A stretch of 64,000 bases of DNA from positions 806,001 through 870,000 of the forward strand of contig CADCXA010000059.1 of the NCBI GenBank assembly GCA_902806565.1, written 5' to 3'. The notes under the pieces were generated by a model that saw only the letters and a program-made list of their open reading frames with translations, was not told the origin of the DNA and did no database searches. Both the position numbers and the translations under genes were made by a program. Positions 45,401 through 60,665 of the stretch are shown here, in pieces; within the stretch, counting starts at the first letter, position 1, and each line of letters starts with the position of its first letter. This DNA is from Hypoxylon rubiginosum. Lineage: Eukaryota; Ascomycota; Sordariomycetes; Xylariales; Hypoxylaceae.

Positions 45401-48400
45401 TATATAAGATCTTAGCTATTTCTTAATAATATTTATTAAAATTCTACCATATAATTTAAATGGTTTTATTTTAATAAAAAAAGAAGTTTAATTAATAAAA
45501 ATAAATAATAAAAAGAATTTTAACGTTAAAATATATAATATATTATTTAAATAATTTTTTATAAATTTTTTATTATTAATAAACTTTTATAGTTAGGTTA
45601 TAATTAAATTATAATAATATAATATTATAATAATAACTAATCTTATATTTTTATTTCTTATATTTAATAAAATAATTAAAAATAATAATAATAAAATTAA
45701 TAAAGTTTAAATAACAAAAGAATTATTTAAAAAAATTAAAAAAATATTATAAATAATAACTTTAAAAAAGTTTTTAAAAGCCAGCGAAGAATTTAAAAAT
45801 AAATAAAAAATTAACAACTTATATATATAAAAAATTTTAAATAAATTAAATATATTTAGTTACTAGTAATTATTATCTAATAAAAAGAAAATATAATAGT
45901 AAAAAAAGTTAAAAAATCTTATAATTAATATTAGATTTTTAGTTATTTAATATATTATTAATTTAAATAATTTATTATTATTAGTATATATTAAAATAAA
46001 AAGAAAATTTCGTAATTTAAAATATTATTAATAAATAAAATAAAAATTAAAATAACACCTATTTAATAAATATTAAAATAAGTTAAAAAAAATTAATTAA
46101 AATTTAATTATTTTAATTATATGGTTTTATTAGTATATTAAAATATTTTTAAATAAAATTATTTATTTATTTATTAAAAATAAAGCTTTTAAATTAATTA
46201 ACTATTATTTTAAAATAATAAAGATTAATTAATATAACGTTTTTTATTTTTATAGCTTTTTATGGTTTTTTAGTAATATTAATATAAAAAAGTTATTAAA
46301 TAATTTAATAATATTAAAAAATTAAAAAGAAGTTAATAAATTTATTAGATAAATTAATATATATTTTTAAAAAAACGTTGATTTTAAAAAGTTTAAATAA
46401 AAAGAAACGATTTTAAATTTAAATTATTTTAATTTATTAAATAAATTAAAAGAAGATTTAAATAAACTAAAAAAAAAATAAAAGGATAAAACTTATTATA
46501 TTACCGTATTTTTTTAAAAGTATTATTATACCGTAATATATTTTAAATATAATAAAAGTAAAAAAAAAATCCTTAAAAAAAAAAACTATCGATTTAAAAA
46601 AAAATATTAGTTTAACTAATTTTAAGTTATAATATTATATATAATATTATAAAATAATATTTTATATTTAAAATAAAAATCAGTTAATTATATTTAATAA
46701 AATAAAATAATTACCATGGTTTTATATTATAATTATAATTATATTTTTATTTTTATTAAAAAAAAATTAATAACATTTATATATTATATAATAAACTATA
46801 TAATAAAATTCAAAACACTAATAACTAATAAAATAATATTTATAGTTATTAAGTTAAATAAATTAAAAAAGTAATTTTAATTTATTAATATTAATAATAT
46901 AAATTCTAATAAAATAACTTATAATTTAATAATAAAAATATTAAATAAAATATATTTAAAAAAAGAACTATTAATAATTAATATTTATAATTATATATTT
47001 AAATATAATATATTTTATTTCTTAGTAAGTAATTAGTGTTAATTATATTATAATATTATATATTTTATAATATATTAATAATAAAAATACTTAAAAAAAT
47101 TAGTTTTTAAAATATCGGAAAATAATAAAAAAGTAACCTTAAATAAAATAATATTAATTATAAATAATAAAATAATGTTATTTATATTTTAAATATATTA
47201 ATATTAAGATTTAGTTTTTTAATATTTATATTTTTATAATTATATTTTTTTTATTTAAGTTGTTTAAAAAGCTTAAAAAATAAATAAAATATTATATTAA
47301 ATTTAAAGGTTTATTATATATAAAAAAATACTATTAATAAATTTTATTAAAAATAAATATATATATTTTAATACTATTAAATATTTATTTATTAAACTTT
47401 AAAAAAAATAACATTTATTATTAAACTTTAATAATTTAATTAACTTTATTTATATTTTAAGAAAAATTTTTATTAATTAAATATAATATATTATTGTAAA
47501 TATAAAAAAATTTTAACTAAGATTTTTCTTTTTATCTCCGAAATATTAATTATAACTTTGATTTTTTAAAAAAATCTAAAAATAATATTATTTTAAATAA
47601 AAAAAACTAAGGTAAAAAACTTAATATAAATAGTTTTAAAAACCTAGAAAATAATTTTAATAAAAAAAAATATAATATTAATAATAATAATAATAAAGAA
47701 AATAAGGATAATAAAAAACTAAAAAACTTTAAAATATTTTATATTTTTTTTTATAATATTATATTATATATAAAAAAGATTTTATAAAAAAAAGTATTAA
47801 TATTTAAAGTTAGTATAAAAAATATAAAAATACTAAATATTTTTATAATATTAAAGCTTAATTATTTTTAGTTAATAAAAAATAATATTAATATTATTAA
47901 AATAAAATTAAATAGATTATATATTTATTTTTTTATAATTATAAGTAATAATATTAAAGTATAAAAAAATAATTTAATTTAATTAAATAATATAAAATTA
48001 TAAAAAATAACCAGTAAATTAAATTAATAATTTATTAATTATTAAGTAACTAATAATATATATAATAAATAAAAAAAATATTAATTATTTTAAAATAATT
48101 AATTTATAAAAATAAATAATAAACTTATAATAATATATTATTTAAGAAATTAAATATTAAATTATTAATTAATAAAAATTATAATTAATTTTAACTTTAG
48201 TTTAATATAAGCTAAATATAATAAAATATTAATTATTTAAAAAACTTATAATAAAAAATAACTTATTAATATTAATTTAATTTTTTAAAAATTAAATAAA
48301 ATTAATATTAAAAAAAGTTATTAAACTTAGTAATAATAATTAATTTATAAATAATAAATTTTAACTATATTATTTTTTTAGTAATATTAATAAAATAAGG

Positions 48401-49818
48401 AAAAATAAAATTATAAAAATAATTATAAAAATGTTTTAAAGTAAAAAAACTTTAAATAAAATAAAAATAACTATTATTTTAAAATATATAAGCGTTTTTT
48501 TTAATGGTATTATAATATATTTAATAGTTAAATTAATATTAAATAATTAGTTTAAGTTATTTAAAAAGAAAATTATAATATTGAAAAATATTAATATTTT
48601 TATTATAAATAAATATAATATATTATTTAATAAAAGCTTTTAATAAGTTTATTTTTAATTTTAATATATATATAATTAATTTAATAAAAATTTTAACGAA
48701 GTTTTAATTATTATATTTTTTAAAGATTTTATATAATTTAAGTTAGTTAATAGCTTTTTATTATTTTATAAAAAAAAATTTATTAGTAAAAAAACATTAA
48801 AAAAATTAAAAGAATTGTTTAATATTAAAATAATAAATAAGTATTATTTTGATTATTAACTTTAAAAAAAATTTATATTAATAATTATTTTAACCTAATA
48901 AATAAAAATATAAAACCTAGAATATATATTATTATTAAAACGTTTAAAAAATAATAAGTAAATTAATAAAAATGTATATTTATTTAATTTAAAATTAATA
49001 TAACTAAAAAATATTATTTTTAATAATAATATAAAAGTTATTATATTATTAAATAGTATATAATATTTTATTAACTTATAAATTACTATAGTTTTTATAA
49101 AATAATAAAATTAAATAGTTTATATTTTTCTTTTTTATTATAAATTAAAACCTTTTAATAAAACCGCCGTTTTATAAAAAACTTTTAAAATAATAAATTT
49201 ATTAAATATAAAAGTATTAATATATTTTATATTTATAAAAAAAATACTAGTATTTTTAATAAAAAACTTTTATTAAAAATTAAAAATAATAAATAATATA
49301 AAATATACAGCTAAATTTTTTTTATTAAACGTTAATATAATTATTTAACCAGTTAAATTAAATATTTTAATATTTATAAGATTATTTAAAGTAATTTTTA
49401 TATTATTTAAAACTATAAAAAGTTTTTATTTAAATAATTTAAAAAAAAAATTTCTTTTAATTTTCCTAAAAATAATTAATATTATAAATATAATATTAAT
49501 AATAATAAATAATAAACCATTTAACTAAATAAATTTTATATTAATATTAATTTTTATTATAATAAATTATAAGGTTTAAAAATAAATATTATAAAAAGTA
49601 TATTTTAGTTTAATAAAAAAATAATTAATAATTAAAAAAGTTAATTTTATATTTATATATATTTAATTATTATAAGTTATAAAACTTAATAATATTTATT
49701 TATTATTATTAATAAATTTAAAATAATATATAAAATTATATTTATTTATAAAAATAAAACTAGGAATAAAATATTTAAATAAATTAAATAAAAAAACTAT
49801 AAAAATATTATAAGAAAT

Positions 49819-49987
49819 TAAAAAGTATATAAAACTTATAAAATTCTAAAATAAGAATTTATAACTAGTTATAATATTTAATAAATAAGTTTAATACTTA
49901 TATAAAATATATATAACGTTATATAAGTAAATTTTAAAAGTTTAAACTATATATAAAACTAATGTACTGTTATATAAAGTTTTATAA
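49819..49987 (-). repeat. LTR-like direct repeat, left copy
   Basis: This shares about 170 bp of clear similarity with 60496-60665 in the same orientation (common runs include TAGTTATAATATTTAATAA and AAAAGTTTAAACTATATATA). The differences are mostly C/T or A/G, the RIP pattern. Right after it is CCCCTTTT (49990-49997), that is AAAAGGGG on the minus strand, the place and form of a polypurine tract next to a 3' LTR. I therefore read this as the 3' LTR of a minus-strand element. Confidence 0.7.
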
Positions 49988-52900
49988 TTCCCCTTTTATT
50001 AAAAAAAAACTAGTATCCTTATTAGTAATTTATTAATATTTTATATTAAAGTTAAAGTTTCTTAATTTATTATAATATTTTTTATTTATTATAAGTTGTT
50101 AATTTATCGTAAGTTAATAATTTAATATAAATTATTAATTTATTATAAGTTTATTAATAATTTAATATAAGTTATTAATTTATTATAAGTTTATTAATAA
50201 TTTAATATAAATTATTAATTTATTATAAATTTAATCTTAATATCTAGAATTTCCTTTTTATTTTATAAATTATTAAAAAAAACTTTTATTTAAAGATAAT
50301 TCTTAATTTTAATAAACCTTTTTAATAAATATTTTTAATTAAATACTTTTATTATATAATCTTTTATTTTATTATAAATTATTAAATACTAATATTTAAT
50401 ATTAAAAAAACTTTTTAATTATTAATTTTATTTTATTAACTTTATTTAATAATATAAAAATTAAAATAATAAATAATAAATTATTTATATTATTAATATT
50501 AATTATATTAAAACATTAAAATCCTAAATTAAATTTTATTTTTAAATTATTAATTATATTAATTAATATATTTATTTAAGCGATTAAATTATCCAATTAT
50601 AATTATAATGTTACCTAAAAAATTACAATATTATTAATATTTTAAAAAAAACTTATTATTATATTTATTAAAAACTTAAACTTAAAGTTTTATAAATTAA
50701 TTTTTAATTTTAATTGTTCGATTTTTTTAAAGTTAGATTTTAACTAATTAACATTTTTTTATAGTTTTCTTATTTTTAAAATATTAAGGATTAATTTATA
50801 GCTGATACTTTTAATTAACACCATTAAGTTTTTTTTTTTTTTTGGTTTTAATTACTACGTTTATAATTAAAAAGTTTTTTATTAATTTTATAAATTTATT
50901 CTTTATATTTAATTTAAAAAATTTAGTGGAATTTAAATTATTATCTATTATATTCTCGTTATTTTTATTCTTTAAATTATTAAATTAAAAATTTATAATA
51001 ATTATTTATTATTAGTTAAATTTTTTTTAAATATTTAATATAAAAATTAATATTTTTTTATTTTAAACGTTTAATATAAAAATTAATATCTTCTTATCTT
51101 TATAATTTATTTTAATTTTTATATTAAAATTTACCGTAATTTTTACTTTAAAATTATTATTTAAAGAAATAATTATTAGTTTTTTTTTTATAATAATTTT
51201 TTTATTATAATTAAATCGTAATTTAAAAAATATTTATAATGTTTTTAGTTTAGTTTTTACTTTGTTTTTTAGGGTTTTAAACAATTCTTAAAATTTTAAA
51301 ACAATTATATTAATATTTAAATCGGTATAAAATTCGTTATTTTTATTTATTAAATTATATAAATACTTAGTAAAATATATCCTTTAAAACTTAGAAATTA
51401 TTTTTTTATTATTAAGTTAAAATAATTATATTAATTTTACTTTTTTAAGCTTAACTTTAATTTTATATAATATTATTCCAGGTTTTAATATTATATTATT
51501 ATACATTTTTAATACCTTAAATTTTAACTAATTTAAAAAAATAATTTTAAACATTTTATTATTTTTTTATTTTATTACAATTTTTTCTTAAATAATTAAA
51601 TTAATTTAGATTTTTAATACTTTATATATAGTTTAATTAAATAATATTAAATTTAGATTTATTTAATTTAAACATTTAATTATTTTATTAATATTAATTT
51701 ATTAATATAAAAGATAATTTAATATAAATTATTAAAAATATTTAAACTTTATTAAATTACTAAAAACCTTATTAAAATATAATTTAAAAAGATTTTAATA
51801 ATTTATTATAACTAGTTAAAATTAGTTGGTTATAAATATAAATATAGTTATTTTTTCTTTTTTTATAACTTCTTTTATTTTAAAGTTAGTTTTAAAATAC
51901 GCGAGTGTTAACTTAATTTTTTTTATAGTAAATTAACATGTTTTAAGTTTATTATATTTTTTTTTAATTAAATTTAATTAGTATTTATTTTAATTAAATT
52001 AAACGAATTTTTATATATTTAATATATTATATATAAATATTATTTAAAATATATTTATAAAATATTTTTTTATAACTATATAGTTATATATATATTTAAG
52101 TTTAAATTTTAATACTTTTTTATTAAAATTTACTTTTTCTTTAAATAAATCACTATAATTAAAGTATTTATTTAATAATGTTATTAAATATTATAAATTA
52201 ATAAGCGTGGCTTATTTTATTTTTATAAGTTATTTATTCTAGAGTTTTTTTAATTAAAGATTTATTAATTAAGAATTTCTTAATTAAGAATCTTTTAAAA
52301 AAAGATTATTATAATATTATTATTTTTATTAACCTTTTATATAATTAATATTAATATTTAAAACTAAAAACTATAAATAAATATTATTATTTAATAATTA
52401 AAAAAGTTATTTATATAATATTTAACGTTATAATATATATAAATAAATTTATATAAATTTAAAATATAAAATAATAAATTAAATGTTATTAAAAAAAATA
52501 ATAAAAAAAAATAATAGAAAAATTTTATTATTATTTTTTAATAATAATATAAATTGTTTTTTAAATAAAGTTACTATTAAAAAATAATTATATAAATAAA
52601 ACGTTATTTAATAAAATTAAATTATAGCTAAGTATATAAATATATAGGAAGAAATAAAATGTGTGAAATAAAAATAAATTTAAAAAGGGAAGTAAAAAAA
52701 AAAAAATTTTTAAAAAAAGGAAATTAATAATATAAAAAAAAAGTAGTAAATATATATAAAATAGGTTTATATTAATAAAGTTATAAATATTTTTATTATA
52801 AAAAAAATTATATATTTATTAAAAAAAATATATACTTAATAATTATATTATTTATAAATTAATTATTTTAAATATAAAAATATTAATAAATAAAAAACTG

Positions 52901-55900
52901 GAAAATTTAATTATTTGTTAAATGTTTTTATAAAATAATAATTTTAATATTAATTTTAAAAATTATATTAATAATTTTCCAGTTTAGTTCTTTTAATAAA
53001 CTAAGAGATTTTACTGTTAAAATAAGTTAATATGTTATAAAAATATATAATTATTTTATAAAAACTTATTATTATTAGTTTAATATTAATTAAAAAATAA
53101 AAAATAATTTAAATTAATTTTAAAATAAAAAATTAAATATGTTTAATGTTTCATGTTTTATTTAAGTTATTTTAAATTTATTAACATTAAAAGATATTTT
53201 TTTATTAAATTTAGTTATAATTTTTACTACGTTTTATATTAATAGTTTATAAAAATACTATTAATTATAAATAATAAAATATCTTTTTTATTTAATAAAA
53301 TATTTAAAGATTAGTTTTCTTTTAGCTTTATTAATATAATATTAAATTAAATATTTAATTTTATAAGATTATTATTTATTATTATTATTTTAAACTATAA
53401 TTTTTTTTAGTTATAATATTTTATATATAAATAAATTATTATTTTTTAATATAAAATAAAAATGTGTTATTAAAATAACCTTATATATTTATTAATAAGA
53501 AGGTAAGTTAACTTTATAAGTAAATTTTTTAACATGTTAAATAATTAAAAATGGTTTTATTTATTAAATAAATTATTTTTTAAGTGGTTTTTTAAATAAA
53601 TTATACTTTTTATATAATTAAAAATATATTAAATTTTTAATGTTAAATTTTATTAGTTTATAAATTATATTATATTAAGCTTTAATGTTAATAGTTATAA
53701 AGTTAATAATAACTTTAGTTTTTTTTTAATATAAGTTTTTTAATATATTAAAATTAATTAAATTTTTAAAAATCTTAATTATAAAAATTATATTATAAAG
53801 TTTAAAGTTATAAATAATCTTATTTAAAAATTAATTAAATGTTAATAATTTTAAATTATTATAATTATATTATAAAACTGGAATAATATTTATTTATAAT
53901 ATATTTAATATAGTAAAATAATAATATTAAATAGTAATTTTAATATCTTAATTTTTTCTTTTAAATTAACCGTTTATTTAAAAATACCAAGTTATTAAAA
54001 TTACTAGTAAAATACTAAATTATAAAAAAATCGTCTATTAAAATAATAATATAAATTTTAAGTTATAATTTAAAATTATTTTTATAGAAATACCTTAGTT
54101 ATATAATTATAAAACTTATAAAATTAATAATACTTAGTTTTTTATTATATATTTCGTATTATTTAGTATAATAATATATTTTTTACTAAATTTACAAATA
54201 ATAACTATTAATATATTAAAATAAAAGTATTTATTTATAATTTAAAAACTTTTTTTTAAAGGAACTTTTAGTAATTTAATAATAAAATCCCAAGTTATTA
54301 TATAAAATAATATTAATAAAAAGTTAATAAATTTTAGTTTTTTTAAAAGTTTAAACCGGTTTATTTTATTTTTATAGTATTTAAAATATTAATTAATATA
54401 TTAGTAAATTTTATATATAAAGTTTTAAATTAAAATTTCTTAAAGGTTTTTAATTATTTATTTAAAGTTAAAATAATACTTATAATTATATATTACTTTA
54501 AGTAATTTTTTAATATAACTAAATAAAATTATTAGTTATTTATAATTAATATTATTAATATAAAAAAATAATTTATTATTTAAAAGTTTATATTAATATT
54601 ATTTTATAATATCTTTGTTTTTAATTTTAGTTATAATAAGTAAATTTTTTAATTAATTAAGTTTTTAATTTTAGTTATATTTATTAATAACGTATTATTT
54701 AAATTTAAAATTAATAATTAATTTTATAAAATAATAATTAAATTTATTAGTAATATTAATAAATTTATTCTTAGTTTTATTTTAACATTTTATAATATTT
54801 TTTAATGTATTTTTAGCTGGTAATTTAAATAAGGTATTTAAAATTAAATTTAATTAACTAAAGATATATTAAATATCTAATTAAAATTATAATAAGAAAA
54901 TTAAAATAACTATTAGTTTAATATTTATTTTATTAACGTTAAATATTTTTAATAATATTTAATTAATAATTTTTTTTATTACTTTATGGTTTATTAAAAC
55001 AATTATAAGTTTAATATAAAATTATAATTATATTTAATTTTAATAATAAGTTTATATAAAATAGGTTATTTTTAATTTTATAATAAAGTATTTTTATTTT
55101 ATTTTTATTAATATTTTTAACAAGTATATAATTAGTTTAATATTATTAAAAAAAATGTTTTAACTATCTTATTTTTTTTTAAAATAAAAAATAAATATAT
55201 TAAATCCTTACTTTTTTAATATATCGATTTTTAAGAAAATTATATTATTAAAATCCTAATAAGTTAAATAGTTTATTTTAGTTAACTAAGATTAAAAAAT
55301 TTAAAATAATTTAAGTTTTAATTTAATAAAAATAAAAATTATCTTTGTTATATATTTTTATTTTATTAATAAAACTAGGGGCAGTATTTTATTTTTTTTT
55401 TTTGTAACTAATAATATAATTTTATAAATTTAAAGTGGTTTAATCTTTTAGTTATATTAAAGGATATATTTTTAAAAAAATATAATTAATTTAATATATC
55501 ACTTAAAATTTATTAAGGTAGCTGGTATTTTAATTTTTTATAATATTTTTATATAATTTAATATAATAATAATATTTATATTATTAATTACAAAGTTTAA
55601 TAAATATATTAATATATAATTAAGGAAAAATTTCTTAAGTGTTAAAGTTAAACTAATTTTATAAGCCATATAAAAAATCGTTTTTAAATAATAAAAATAA
55701 TTTTTTTTATTGTTATTATAAATAATAATATTATTTATATAACTTTTAATAAAATTATTATATAATGTTAAACACTGGTTTATAAATTTTTAAATAAATA
55801 TTAAAAAATTTTAAAATTTTATAAAAATAATATTTAAAATTTTTAAACCTTAAAAAAATATTATAACCATTTAATTATAATATTAATATACTATAAAAAG

Positions 55901-58900
55901 TTAGTGAAAAAATATAAATTTATTAATAATTAATATAATTTTTTTTTTTTTAATATATTAAACTATATTTTTTTATTATAATAATAAATATATATTTATT
56001 AGGACATTTTTATTTAACACTTTAAAATTAATAATAATATAATTTTTATATTTCTTATTAATTATTTTTTAAACTATAAAATATAAGTAAATAAATAAAG
56101 TTAATTTTTATATTTATTTTAATTTCTTTTTATTATATATTTTATCGAAGGTTTAATTAAAGAATTTTTTATTTTTAACTCCTAGTAAATATATATATTT
56201 AGGTTTATACTTTTTTTATTAATTATTTATTAAATTAATTATTATTTTTTTATTGTTTAATAATTTAATAATTTTTTTATTTTTTTATATATTTTATTTT
56301 TTAGTTAGTACTATAAGTTTATTTAAGAAAAATTTATTAATATTATAATAATATACTTTGTTTTTTATAATAATATTTAAAGTATTTTTAAATTTTTTAA
56401 CTTTAAAAAACAAAGGAATTATTTTTATTTTACTTTTTTTTATAAGTTTTAATATCTTTTAAATATCATTTAAAATAATATCTTTTAAATTAAATACTTA
56501 TTTAAATTTATATAATATTTTAAATTCGATATTAAAAAAAAAACTAATATTATAAATATTATTATTAATTAATAATACTACTTAAATTATGTTTACTTTT
56601 TCCTAGGTTATTTTAATAAAATTATTATTAATTATTTTATTAATAGTATTAATTTTTTTTCTTTTATTAATAATTATTAATTTATTAATATTATTTAAAA
56701 AAATTATTATTTTAATTAAAAATATATTAATAATACTATGTATTATTTTAAGATATTATAATATAAAATAAAAGTTTTAATTTTTAAACAAGTTTATATA
56801 TTTAATTAATAATAAAATTATAATTTACGTAAAAATAATAATTCTTTTTATATATAAAACTTTTTATTTTATTTATTACTTTTATTAGTATCTTATTAAA
56901 ATAATTATTTTAAAATATAATTTTAATATAATTTAACTTTTAAAATAGTTAATAACTATATTATATTTATTGTAAAAATCGTTACTAAATAATAAGTTAA
57001 AATTAAATAAATTAAAATATATTTATATTTTAACTATTATTTAAATTACTTATTATATATATCCTTAAAACTTAATAACTATTTTTATATAAAATTTAAC
57101 CTTTTTTAACATTTTAATTATACTTAAAATACCTTTAATAATTATAAAAACATTAATTTTAATTAGTTTATATTTTTTAATAAAAATATCCAGCTATTTT
57201 TAATTAATTATTTAATGTGATATTTTGTTATTAATATATATAATTAATAATTTAAAGTTATTATAAATATTTATTTTAAAAAAATAATAGTGTTTTACTT
57301 TATTTATATATTAAAACGGTTTTAATTATATTTTAATAATTTAAATATTTAATATATTAAATGTTATAATTAAGTTTATTAATTTTTTATTTTATAAATT
57401 ATTTACCAGTTTGTTAAAATATTTATTAATTATATTTTTTATTATAAATAATTTATAATTTAATAAAAGTTTATTAATTAATAAAAAATTACTTATTTAT
57501 TAATTTTTTAAACTAATATTAAAGAATTTAGGAGGTATATAATTATTAATATATATATATTTAAAATAATTTAATTTAATATTAAAAATTTTATTATACT
57601 TAAAATAGGTTTTTTTTTTTTATATTTACATTATATTAATTTATAAAATAATTATAATTAAATTTAATATTAAAGTTTATTTACTTATAATTATCTATTA
57701 TTATATACTTTTTAGTTTATAATATAATTTTTTAAGTTTTACGATTTTTTTAATTTTAATTATATAACTTTTTATTAATAATAAAGGTGTTTCTTTTTTT
57801 ATTTATCTTAATTTATCGGCGCTAATAACATTAAAAGAAGTTATTATTTTTTTAATAATATTATTAATTATTATAATAATTATTATAATTATATTTATTA
57901 TTTTAATTATTATTTTAATTACTATTTTAATTATTTACTTTATTTTTATTTTTATTATATTTATTATTAATCTTATCCTTTTTTTTATTATTATACTTAT
58001 TTTAAAATTTATTATTTTTATTTTTATTTTTTTTAAATTTATTATTAAACTTATTTCTTTATTAATCTCCATTAAACTTTTAAAAAAAACTTAAATTATT
58101 AGGATTTATATTATTAAAAGAATTAAATCTTAATAAAAAACTAAAATTAACGTTAAATATATCCATGAAATTAATAATTATTTTTACTTTAACAGTTATA
58201 TTCTTAATTAATTATTTAGCTATTAATATAAATAATAATAAATTTTTTTTATTATTTACTAATAAACTACCTTTTTATGTTTTTTATTATTTAATAAAAT
58301 ATTTAAAGTAATTATTAAAAGTAAGTTTATTAACTAATAATTAAATTAATACTTAAAAACCTAAATTTAACATATTAAAAATTAATAAGTTATATTAAAA
58401 TACTTTTAATATATATATTATATAAACGTTATAAATAAAATCTGTTACTTAAAATTTTAAATTAATATTTTTAAAATAATTATCTTATAAGTATTTAAAT
58501 ATTATAATATTCTTTATTATTTTTAAAATTAATATTATAAATTATTTAAATAATTAATAATAATAATAAATAATATTAACTTTTATTTTTTATTTTTTAT
58601 CGGGGCTTAATTAAATAGTTTATTAAATTTAAACTTAATTTTAATAAAATTTATAAAATTAAGTAGTAATTTTCTTAATTCTCTAATTATTAATTATTAT
58701 ATTATATATTATATTAATAAATAAAAATATTAATTTAAAATAAATATCTTTTTTTACTTATATAATCTGGTTAAATTTATAAGCTTTTACAAAGTTAAAC
58801 TAGAAATATTTAATATCTTATAATTATTAACTATTATAATTTTTTATTTACTTAGTAATTTTTTTTTATACCGTTTAAACTTTAGTTATTTTAATAATAA

Positions 58901-60495
58901 GATTTTTTAATAAGTTATTATTAAAATTAAGATTTATATTATTTATAACTACTTAAAAAATAATAATATATTTTTTAATATATTAAATAATTATATTATT
59001 AAATTAAAATCTACTAGGTTATATTAATAATATTAAATTTAAATTACCATTTAAGTTAATATTACTAATTAAAATGTTTTCTCTTACTATATAACTTTTT
59101 ATAAAAAATATAATAAAAGTTTAAATAAATTTAGTTAAATTAAAATTAATAAATTAAGGAGGTTTAATTAAATTAACATAAAAATAAAACTAATTATTAA
59201 TAAATAAAAATATTTATTTATTATATTCTAGAATTATTTAAAATGTAAGATTTAATAAATATTTATAATAAATTAATTTAATTTATTACTTAAAATTTTA
59301 TAATAATTCTTTTTTTTTTAGGATTTTTTAAGATTTATTAAAAAGGCTTTAATAATTTTTTAAGTTATTTTAATAATAATAAAAGCTTTAATAAACCTAT
59401 AAATATTATAAATTTATAATTTATTAAATTACTTATTAAAATAAATATAATTAATTAAATAATTAAGTTTTAATAATTTATTAATTTAACTACTTAAATA
59501 AATATAATTAACTAAATAAAACATTTAATTAATAAATGTTATAATATAAATAATATTATTTAAACTTTAAAAATATTAATAATAAGATTTTAATTTATAT
59601 ATTAACTATCACCTATATAAAAAAATATTAAAAATAATTTAATAAATAATACTTAAAACTAAATAAAAGTTTATAAAATACTTATAATATAATTTTTAAA
59701 AGTTTTACTATTAACTAAAAGTTATTTTAATAATTATATTTATAATTATATTAAAATATTAATTAAATTTAATATTTAAGAATTAATTAATTAAAATTTT
59801 ATATTTAATTAAAAATTTTTAAAAAAAAAATAATTAAATATTTAACAAATTAATTAAAAAGTAATAAAAATAAAAAAAGTTAATATAAAAAAAATAAAAA
59901 TTCTAATTAATACCTAGGTTTATATAATATTAATAAAAATAAAAAATAAAAATTTTAAAGTTTTTATAAAAACTTTTTTAAATTTATAATTATTAATTAT
60001 TTATTTTATATTAAATATCACTATAACTTTAACTGAGTTTTTTATTACTTTTTTTAATAACTAATATAAATATATAAAAAATAATAAAATAATTAAATTA
60101 AAAGTTTCTATATATAAAAAAATCTATTAGATATTTATATAAGAAAATTTCTAAACTATTTTTAATTAATTTTATTTTATCAAAAATTTAATAATAAATT
60201 AAATATTTTTTTTATTAAATAACATAGGAAAAATTAATAAATAAAAAAAATTAAAAAAAATAAGGTTAATAAATTAATATATAAAAATAAAAAAATTATT
60301 ATAATCTTTTTTTTATTATATTATAGATTATAAATTAAACCAAAATAATAACTTTATACACATTTAATCTTAATTTAAATTAATAAACTTTTTATTAAAA
60401 AAATAAATTAATTAATTAAAATTAATAAAAATTAATTAAAATATTATATTAAAAGTTATAAAATTAATAACAATGAAACTACTAGATATAAAAAA
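49988..60495 (-). mobile_element. RIP-destroyed LTR retrotransposon interior
   Basis: About 10.5 kb between the two LTR-like repeats. No coding frame survives. Orientation is inferred from the polypurine-like AAAAGGGG on the minus strand adjacent to the left repeat. Low-complexity AAT/ATT stretches (for example 57840-57960) would lie toward the 5' side of the element. The large size could mean nested insertions. Confidence 0.5.
50114..50233. repeat. 40-bp tandem repeat, 3 copies
   Basis: Units 50114-50153, 50154-50193 and 50194-50233 differ at only one or two positions. The array lies 120 bp inside the left LTR-like repeat, where 3' untranslated sequence of a minus-strand element would be. 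Confidence 0.9.
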
Positions 60496-60665
60496 CTAAA
60501 AAATATATAAAATTTATAGAATTTTAAAGTAAAAATTTATAGCTAGTTATAATATTTAATAAGTAGGTTTAATATTTATATAAAACATATATAATATTAT
60601 ATAAATAAGTTTTAAAAGTTTAAACTATATATAAAACTAGTATATCTTTATATAAAACTTTATAA
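60496..60665 (-). repeat. LTR-like direct repeat, right copy
   Basis: Direct partner of 49819-49987. It would be the 5' LTR if the element lies on the minus strand. Flanking target-site duplications cannot be recognised in this composition. Confidence 0.7.

Noticed and set aside
50114..50233. CRISPR-like array
   Set aside because: Units are directly contiguous without spacers, and the organism is a fungus.
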